14,044 nt of DNA from an uncultured Pseudomonadota bacterium. Lineage in GTDB: Bacteria > SAR324 > NAC60-12. Position 1 is the first letter of the stretch; every line of letters begins with the position of its first letter. Under the pieces are notes generated by a model. The model searched no databases, had not been told where the DNA came from, and saw nothing but the letters and a program-made list of their open reading frames with translations. The translations under genes were made by a program, and so were the position numbers. This document shows, piece by piece, positions 5,611-11,681 of this stretch. Where the stretch lies: the NCBI GenBank assembly GCA_913052275.1, contig CAJXDX010000032.1, forward strand, positions 1-14,044, in the 5' to 3' direction.

Positions 5611-7218
5611 ATGAAAGAAGATAAAAATCTTCAGCAAATGAAAGATATTAAAAGTCTTCAGCAGATGCATGCTGACGGGCGTATAAATCGGCGAGATTTT
5701 ATGAAGGCAGTCGGTGCCTTGGGAATCACCATTTCAGTTGCGGGAAGTTTATTGAAAGCAACTGAGGCTATGGCGAAAACTCCTAGAAAAGGAGGATCCG
5801 TCAGAATGGCTTCCAACCTTCACGGACCTGATGATCAGATGGATCCCATCGTTATGACATCAAACATCGATTATACCCGAGCCCATACCGCTTATAATGG
5901 TCTGGTACAAATGCGTGAAAACATGCAGCTCAAGCCAGAATTGGCAGAAGAGTTTACACCAAATTCAGATGCCACAGTATGGACCTTCAAGCTGCAAAAA
6001 GGAGTTAAGTTTCATGACGGGTCGAATTTCAGCGCGGATGATGTGATCTGGAGTATGAACCGGCACCTCGGTGAAAAAACACCTTCGGTGATCAAAGGTT
6101 TTTTCAGTCAGGTAAAGGAATGGAAAAAAATTGACAGTCATACCGTCAAAGCTATCCTGAACAGTCCGGATTCCGACCTGCCAGCTAAGCTCAGTGAAAA
6201 GCAGGCTAAAATAGTCAAACAGGGAACAACCGATTTCAAAAAAGGAAACGGAACAGGTCCTTATCGAGTGACCAGTTTCGAACCTGGAACCAAATCCCTC
6301 CATGTAAGAAATGAAGACTATTGGAGAGAAACAGCTAATTTTGATGCCATCGAAATTACTGCCATTACGGATCCCCAGGCACGTGTCAACGCATTGATTG
6401 CTGGAGACATGCATTTGATCTCCGATGTTGATGCCAAAATGATTAAATTAATCGAAAGTTCCAATGGAGTTCATATCAATTCCACGAAATCAGGGAGATA
6501 CGGTGGTATCTGCTGCCTGAAAAACACGGCTCCTGGAAAGAATGATGATTTAGTCAAGGGCTTTCAGTACATTCAGGATAGGGAAAGAATAGTGCGTTCC
6601 ATACTTAAAGGTAATGGTGAGGTGGGCAATGATCATCCCATTTCTACAGCTTACGGCGCAGATCACTGCTATGAACTTCCCGTGAGACAATACGATCCGG
6701 ATAAGGCAAAATGGCATCTGAACCGATCGGGTTACAGTTCTGCTGAGCTTTATGTGGCAGAAGTCGCAACAGGCATCGGTGATTCCTGTCTGCTGATGCA
6801 GAATAACCTGAGTAAAATCGGTTTTGATTTAAAGATCAAAAAGGTACCTACGGATGGTTACTGGGGCGCTGTATGGATGAAGGAGCCACTGAATGTGGTT
6901 TCCTGGAACATGCGTCCAACCGCAAACTCTATGCTTGATATCCAGTTTGGTCCAGGACGGGCATGGAACGACACATTCTGGAACAATGAGAGAATGGGAC
7001 AACTGTTGAAGATGAACCTGGCAGAAACAGATCCCAAAATGCGTCATGAGATGTTCTGCGAAATGCAGGCACTGATTAACATGTTCAGTGGTATGGTCGT
7101 TGCCTATCATACCAACGTAAATGATGGTGTTAGTGATAAGATTCAGGGTATTCCAGTTAATCCTCTTGGTTCAATTGGAGGCTGCACCTGGCCAGAATTT
7201 GCCTGGATGGAAGCTTAG
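5611..7218 (+). CDS. Tat-exported ABC solute-binding protein, family 5 (peptide/opine/nickel class)
   Basis: This complete 535-residue periplasmic binding protein captures the substrate for the importer encoded downstream. The N-terminus carries a twin-arginine signal: NRRDFMK with R27-R28, a hydrophobic stretch at about 33-48, and a likely cleavage after AMA (53-55). Family 5 features follow: the GGSVRMAS start of the mature protein, PELAEEFT, WTFKLQKGVKFHDGSNFSAD (about 122-141), the GTGPYRV motif near 215-221, and EDYWRETANFDAI. A near-perfect AAGGAGG about 5 bases before the ATG fixes the start and predicts strong translation. The N-terminal tail repeats LQQM twice (7-10 and 16-19), giving an unusually long region before the Tat motif. 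The substrate cannot be read from sequence; family members carry di- and oligopeptides, opines, nickel or sugars. It is first in an operon with two permeases and a fused ATPase. Confidence 0.92.
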   Translation: MKEDKNLQQMKDIKSLQQMHADGRINRRDFMKAVGALGITISVAGSLLKATEAMAKTPRKGGSVRMASNLHGPDDQMDPIVMTSNIDYTRAHTAYNGLVQMRENMQLKPELAEEFTPNSDATVWTFKLQKGVKFHDGSNFSADDVIWSMNRHLGEKTPSVIKGFFSQVKEWKKIDSHTVKAILNSPDSDLPAKLSEKQAKIVKQGTTDFKKGNGTGPYRVTSFEPGTKSLHVRNEDYWRETANFDAIEITAITDPQARVNALIAGDMHLISDVDAKMIKLIESSNGVHINSTKSGRYGGICCLKNTAPGKNDDLVKGFQYIQDRERIVRSILKGNGEVGNDHPISTAYGADHCYELPVRQYDPDKAKWHLNRSGYSSAELYVAEVATGIGDSCLLMQNNLSKIGFDLKIKKVPTDGYWGAVWMKEPLNVVSWNMRPTANSMLDIQFGPGRAWNDTFWNNERMGQLLKMNLAETDPKMRHEMFCEMQALINMFSGMVVAYHTNVNDGVSDKIQGIPVNPLGSIGGCTWPEFAWMEA

Positions 7219-7240
7219 GTCTTTACAGATTTGAGCTCGG

Positions 7241-7276
7241 AAGCCTGCGTGATGAAAGTCCGCAGGCTTTTTTTTT
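7241..7276 (+). terminator. Intrinsic terminator between the binding-protein and first permease genes
   Basis: AAGCCTGCG (7241-7249) and CGCAGGCTT (7261-7269) form a perfect 9-bp stem with an 11-base loop, followed directly by T residues that run to 7276. This is a textbook Rho-independent terminator, 23 bases after the stop codon of the binding-protein gene. Because the permease and ATPase genes follow on the same strand with no clear promoter in the 80-base gap, it probably acts as a partial terminator that lowers their expression relative to the binding protein. Confidence 0.88.
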
Positions 7277-7298
7277 CAATGGTTCTATTTTTTGCTAA

Positions 7299-8267
7299 AT
7301 GCTCGTTCAAGCCATCATCAAAAGAATTTTAATTAGTTTTGTCACTCTGCTGGTGGTTTCGATCATTATCTTTATCGGGACCAGTCTTCTTCCTGGAGAC
7401 GTTGCAAACATCATTTTAGGGCAAATGGCGACTCCGGAATCCTTAGCGGCTTTGAGGGAACATCTGGGCTTGGATCAGCCTCCCCATGTTCGGTACTTCA
7501 TGTGGCTTGGTAACCTGTTTACTGGTGACCTGGGAATGTCAAAAGCAGGTTCCGGAATAGGGACTGTTGGAACTGAAATTTCAGTGATGATTGTCCCCAG
7601 GCTGGTGAACACACTGAGATTAGCCGGAATGGTGGCCGTGATTTCGATCCCGCTGGCCATGTCTCTGGGTCTATTAGCATCCATGTATCCTGGTTCCAGG
7701 ATCGACCGTGCCATCACTTTTACCACCCTCAGCATCATTTCCGTACCTGATTTTCTCGTTGCCATGATCCTGGTCATGATCCTTGCGGTTCAACTTGGCT
7801 GGCTCCCATCGATTGCCTACTTGAGTGGAAGTGAGACAGGCTGGCAATTAATCCGGGCGTTGCTCATGCCAACTCTAACCCTGGTGACCATTGTCTCAGC
7901 ACAGATTATCCGCATGACTCGAGCAACCATACTGAACATCATGAGTTCGCCCTACATTGAGATGGCAATACTCAAGGGTGTTAATAGAAAAAGGATTATC
8001 ATGAGACACGCTTTGCTCAATACCGTCGGACCGATTGTCAACGTGATCGCATTGAATATGGCCTGGCTGATCGGGGGAGTTGTGATTGTCGAAACCGTCT
8101 TCGCCTATCCGGGATTGGCCAAACTGATGATCGATGGTGTCCAGACCCGGGATCTGCCACTGGTTCAGGCCTGCGCTATGATCTTCTGTGCAACTTATGT
8201 GATCCTGCTCATGATTGCGGACATGGCTTCGATAATCTCAAATCCACGGCTTCGTCATCCAAAATAG
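7299..8267 (+). CDS. ABC importer permease, OppB/DppB type
   Basis: This complete 322-residue inner-membrane protein is the first permease of the importer. The N-terminal helix (about 10-30) is followed by the periplasmic segment typical of the family, with FIGTSLLPGD (25-34), LREHLGLDQPP (52-62) and GDLGMS (76-81). Further membrane helices lie at about 105-130, 143-168, 190-205, 245-267 and 290-312. The cytoplasmic coupling (EAA) loop is at about 221-247 (EMAILKGVNRKRIIMRHALL), with the conserved glycine at G227. The codon directly before the ATG is TAA, so this is the earliest possible start. No Shine-Dalgarno is visible, which suggests weak translation compared with the binding protein. 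It follows an intrinsic terminator and precedes the second permease by 7 bases. Confidence 0.92.
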   Translation: MLVQAIIKRILISFVTLLVVSIIIFIGTSLLPGDVANIILGQMATPESLAALREHLGLDQPPHVRYFMWLGNLFTGDLGMSKAGSGIGTVGTEISVMIVPRLVNTLRLAGMVAVISIPLAMSLGLLASMYPGSRIDRAITFTTLSIISVPDFLVAMILVMILAVQLGWLPSIAYLSGSETGWQLIRALLMPTLTLVTIVSAQIIRMTRATILNIMSSPYIEMAILKGVNRKRIIMRHALLNTVGPIVNVIALNMAWLIGGVVIVETVFAYPGLAKLMIDGVQTRDLPLVQACAMIFCATYVILLMIADMASIISNPRLRHPK

Positions 8268-8274
8268 TTCTCAT

Positions 8275-9207
8275 ATGTCTCAAGAAGAAAACACGATAGA
8301 AGAGGAAACGGCATTTCAGGAACTCCCTGACGCGCCGCCCAGACGAAAAATCCGTTTCACGATAAGCGGAAAAATCGGTATTTTCTTTGTCTTGTTCTGG
8401 ATTATGATGGTCCTCATTGGGCCATATGTTGCTCCGTACAATGAGGCAGATTTTCTGGATGAATCGCTTTTCATTGTTCCGGGAGGAGATGAATATCCAG
8501 ATACCGACTACCAGCCACCCAGCAAAGTCGCATATCTGGGTACGGATTACCTGGGCAGGGACACTCTTTCCAGGATTCTCTATGGAGCACGAACCACCAT
8601 AGGGATTTCCTTTGTCGCCACATTGTTGGCCTACCTTCTCGGGGTCACCCTGGGAATTGCAGCCGCAGTGGGAAGTGAATGGCTGGATATGAGTTTGAGC
8701 CGATTCAATGACGCCTTTTTATCGATCCCCACCATCATGATGGGGCTTGTGGTTATTGCAGCTGTTGGGAGCACCATCCCGATTCTCATTGTCATGACTG
8801 GATTCATATACGCCACCAGCGTTTTCAGGGTAGCCCGGTCCCTGGGCCAGGACGTGATGGTCAGTGACTTCGTGGAAGCAGCCAAAGTTCGGGGAGAAGG
8901 GCTTTGGTGGATCATTACCAGGGAAATTCTTCCAAATGTTGTCATGCCTCTTGCCACCGATTTTGGCCTGAGGTTTGTTTGGATCATTCTCTTCATTTCC
9001 TCACTCAGCTTCCTGGGTTTAGGAGTTCAGCCTCCTATGTCCGACTGGGGCAGCATGGTTAAGGAAAACCTGGGAGGACTTCCATATGGTTCAATTGCCC
9101 CATTGATGCCCTCCCTCGCGATTGCAACCTTAACCATTTCCATCAACCTGATTGTAGATGATATTTCTGCCCATTCCGGTGGCAAACTCTCGAACCGAAT
9201 GATCTGA
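8275..9207 (+). CDS. ABC importer permease, OppC/DppC type
   Basis: This complete 310-residue inner-membrane protein pairs with the OppB-type permease to form the translocation path. A charged, glutamate-rich N-terminal tail of about 30 residues precedes the first helix (34-53). The periplasmic segment carries the family hallmark LGTDYLGRDTLSRILYGAR (88-106). The EAA coupling loop is at about 201-220 (EAAKVRGEGLWWIITREILP), and the end has FLGLGVQPPMSDWGSMV (246-262) followed by a last helix at about 275-295. The upstream gene stops 7 bases before this ATG and the next gene overlaps the stop codon by one base (TGATG), so translational coupling is likely; no strong ribosome binding site is visible. 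Confidence 0.92.
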   Translation: MSQEENTIEEETAFQELPDAPPRRKIRFTISGKIGIFFVLFWIMMVLIGPYVAPYNEADFLDESLFIVPGGDEYPDTDYQPPSKVAYLGTDYLGRDTLSRILYGARTTIGISFVATLLAYLLGVTLGIAAAVGSEWLDMSLSRFNDAFLSIPTIMMGLVVIAAVGSTIPILIVMTGFIYATSVFRVARSLGQDVMVSDFVEAAKVRGEGLWWIITREILPNVVMPLATDFGLRFVWIILFISSLSFLGLGVQPPMSDWGSMVKENLGGLPYGSIAPLMPSLAIATLTISINLIVDDISAHSGGKLSNRMI

Positions 9208-11021
9208 TGGCACACATTCTCGAAGTTGATCAGCTGAAAATCGATGCCCGTAAAGATGACGGAAGTTTAACTCCCATTGTCAAGGGAGTTAGTTTCAATG
9301 TGAAGCGGGGAGAGGTAGTCGCATTAATCGGTGAATCTGGTTCTGGAAAAACAACTATAGCCCTCTCGGCATTAGGTTACACCAAACCCGGCCTGGAATT
9401 TACTTCAGGAGAAGTCCGGCTCCACGGCCAGAATGTAATATCAATGCCATCTGAACAAAAAAGACTGATGCGCGGACAAAAGGTGGCCTACCTCGCTCAA
9501 AGTGCAGCGGCAACATTCAATCCCGCCCTCACCATTGGGGAGCAGGTGACCGAGTCTCCGGTACTTCATGGTCAGTTGAATCAGGAAGAGGCAAATCAGA
9601 GAGCCATCGAACTCTATCGGGCACTGGAACTTCCTGATCCGGAAATTCTGGGTAAGCGTTTTCCACACCAGGTCTCAGGGGGACAGTTACAAAGACTGAT
9701 GGCAGCCATGGCACTCTGCGGGAAACCTGACCTGCTGGTACTGGACGAACCCACCACCGCGCTTGATGTCACCACGCAGATCGAGGTTCTGAAAGCTTTC
9801 AAATCGGTGATTAAACAAGAGGGCACATCAGCCATCTACGTGACCCATGACCTGTCGGTAGTGGCACAAATCGCAGATGACATTGTTGTTCTCTATGCCG
9901 GTGAGGTCCAGGAACATGGAAGTGCGGAGCAGGTGGTCAACAAACCAGGACACGACTACACCCGGCGCTTGATGAACGCTGTGAGGCCTCCACCTGCTGC
10001 AGGTCAGGGGGAAGAAATGACAGGGGAGCATGAACGGGAAGTCCCTGCTTTGGAGGTGATAAAACTTTCCGCAGGTTACGGTAAAAAAATAAATGGAGTC
10101 CCCGCAACCAGGGTGCTGAAAGACGTAAACATTGCCATAGAAAGGGGACACACAGTCGGAGTGATTGGAGAATCAGGTTGCGGTAAATCGACCCTTGCCC
10201 GTGTCATGTCTGGTCTTCTTCCCTCTAGTCATGGAGAAGTTCTGCTTGATGGAGAATCCCTGAAACCTGATTTGAAGAACAGAAAACGGTCCGAATTGCA
10301 AAAGGTTCAGTTTGTGTTTCAAATGGCTGATACTGCCCTCAATCCCCGACAGAGGATTGACCAGATTTTGGGGAGACCTCTTGAATTTTACATTGGACTT
10401 AAAGGCGGGGGAAAAAGAAAACGGATCGCCGAACTTCTGGAAATGGTGGAACTGCCCCAGGATTTTGCCGGGCGTTATCCTGACGAACTCTCAGGCGGCC
10501 AAAAACAAAGAATCAATCTCGCCAGAGCACTTGCTGCTGCGCCTGAAGTGCTGCTCTGCGACGAAGTGATTTCGGCACTTGACTCGATTGTAGGTGCCAA
10601 CGTCATTGAACTCCTGAAACGTCTCAGGAAAAAAACCGGGGTCTCTTTCGTGTTCATCAGTCACGATCTCTCCACAGTGGCCTCGTTTGCGGATGAAATC
10701 GTGGTTCTCTACGCGGGCCGTGTGGTGGAACAAGGGCAAGTCGATCAGGTTCTTTCACCACCTTATCATCCCTATACCCGCCTTTTGATTGCGTCGGTAC
10801 CAGAATTACAACTTGGTTGGCTTGAAGAAACAATGGAAACCCAGGAAGCCCAGGCTGGAATCGATCGTGTTGTCCAAATCACTGACATAGGATGCCCTTT
10901 TTATGACCGTTGTCCGATTTCCATCGAAGGAACATGTGATAAGGAAATACCTCCGATCAGGCATTTTGATGAATCACATCAAATCGAGTGTCATCACAAC
11001 GAAAACTATTTCTTGAATTAA
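9207..11021 (+). CDS. Fused double ATPase of the importer (DppD-DppF/OppD-OppF type)
   Basis: This complete 604-residue cytoplasmic protein holds both ATPase domains that power the importer. Domain 1: Walker A GESGSGKTT (42-50), Q98, signature VSGGQ (156-160), Walker B LLVLDE (176-181), switch H214. Domain 2: Walker A GESGCGKST (321-329), Q372, signature LSGGQ (428-432), Walker B VLLCDE (448-453), switch H486. Both sites look intact. In domain 2 the usual DEP is DEV. The C-terminal oligopeptide-transporter tail has four cysteines (C563, C569, C577, C595) in the GCPFYDRCP type pattern, which in relatives has been linked to metal or Fe-S binding. Domain 1 ends without such a cysteine tail. The start overlaps the previous stop by one base. 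Its stop lies two bases from the end of the convergent nuclease-like gene. Fused ATPases of this class are common, so the architecture is not novel. Confidence 0.94.
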   Translation: MAHILEVDQLKIDARKDDGSLTPIVKGVSFNVKRGEVVALIGESGSGKTTIALSALGYTKPGLEFTSGEVRLHGQNVISMPSEQKRLMRGQKVAYLAQSAAATFNPALTIGEQVTESPVLHGQLNQEEANQRAIELYRALELPDPEILGKRFPHQVSGGQLQRLMAAMALCGKPDLLVLDEPTTALDVTTQIEVLKAFKSVIKQEGTSAIYVTHDLSVVAQIADDIVVLYAGEVQEHGSAEQVVNKPGHDYTRRLMNAVRPPPAAGQGEEMTGEHEREVPALEVIKLSAGYGKKINGVPATRVLKDVNIAIERGHTVGVIGESGCGKSTLARVMSGLLPSSHGEVLLDGESLKPDLKNRKRSELQKVQFVFQMADTALNPRQRIDQILGRPLEFYIGLKGGGKRKRIAELLEMVELPQDFAGRYPDELSGGQKQRINLARALAAAPEVLLCDEVISALDSIVGANVIELLKRLRKKTGVSFVFISHDLSTVASFADEIVVLYAGRVVEQGQVDQVLSPPYHPYTRLLIASVPELQLGWLEETMETQEAQAGIDRVVQITDIGCPFYDRCPISIEGTCDKEIPPIRHFDESHQIECHHNENYFLN

Positions 11022-11023
11022 TT

Positions 11024-11473
11024 TCATTCATTTATCCCACACCAGTTCCCCTGCCCTTCAACTGCAAGATATTTGTAAAGCAATTCCTGCCCTACACTGA
11101 GCCCGTCCGCATAGACTTGCGCCCTTAATTCTTGCTCATTGATCTCTTCCTTGATGATCAATCCGACTTCTTTCGCTGATGACAACATATCTTGAATTAG
11201 ATCGCGGGCCTCCTGGGCCTTTTTCTGATCATGAAGACAATCCGGAGTTTTGTTAGCTTCATGAGCTAACTCGGGGGTGTCAATACCCGCAAACTGTACC
11301 AGTACTTTTTTCCCCTCTTTTTTCACCCAGATTGTATCGCCATCAACGACTTCCAGAAAAGTGACGGGCGTTGTTACGCACATACAAACAATATTTGCTT
11401 GCAAAGAAAGCTGGAAAGCAACAAGTAAGGGAAACACACTAAAGATTTTTTTCAAAATACACACAGCATTCAT
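11024..11473 (-). CDS. Secreted thermonuclease-like (SNase domain) protein, probably altered active site
   Basis: This complete 149-residue protein has an N-terminal hydrophobic signal (about 8-26, with a possible cleavage after LQA) and a staphylococcal-nuclease-like OB fold: FLEVVDGDTIWV (39-50), KKVLVQFAGIDTPELA (55-70) and VYADGLSVGQELL (120-132). The calcium and catalytic acids D46, D65 and E68 are in place. The catalytic arginine that normally precedes the GIDTPE motif (R35 in the staphylococcal enzyme) is glutamine Q60 here. The second catalytic arginine is not clearly aligned, since the only candidate is R117 in ELRAQVY, two positions out of register. Nuclease activity is therefore uncertain. 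Four extra cysteines outside the first few residues (C30, C32, C79, C145) suggest disulfides in the periplasm. It converges with the importer operon with only two bases between the stops. Confidence 0.78.
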   Translation of the reverse strand: MNAVCILKKIFSVFPLLVAFQLSLQANIVCMCVTTPVTFLEVVDGDTIWVKKEGKKVLVQFAGIDTPELAHEANKTPDCLHDQKKAQEARDLIQDMLSSAKEVGLIIKEEINEQELRAQVYADGLSVGQELLYKYLAVEGQGNWCGINE

Positions 11474-11681
11474 GAATAAATCGATTGACTTAAAAAACGA
11501 AACTATTGAAATTTACCTGACAAATAAATCATTAAAACAGTTGCCAGCATAAACATGCCCATCACAACAGTCACATCAACTGGTTTTATCCAGGCTGGTG
11601 AGAATCAAGAATAGGCAATTAGTAATTGATTGGCGGTATCAAGTAATTAGCTCTTATATTTCTAATTTGAGTTAACTAAGG
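11474..11681. other. Intergenic region between the exporter and the nuclease-like gene, 208 bases
   Basis: Both flanking genes are on the minus strand, so this is the space after the exporter stop codon and before the nuclease-like start. It is AT-rich. I see no clear terminator, promoter or RNA gene in it. Confidence 0.5.

Noticed and set aside
9441..10739. Minus-strand open frames of 60-107 codons inside the fused ATPase gene
   Set aside because: No recognisable domains or ribosome binding sites; explained by the codon pattern of the sense gene.
11277..11552. 91-codon plus-strand open frame overlapping the start of the nuclease-like gene
   Set aside because: Mostly antisense to a recognisable SNase-like gene; no family match and no ribosome binding site seen.
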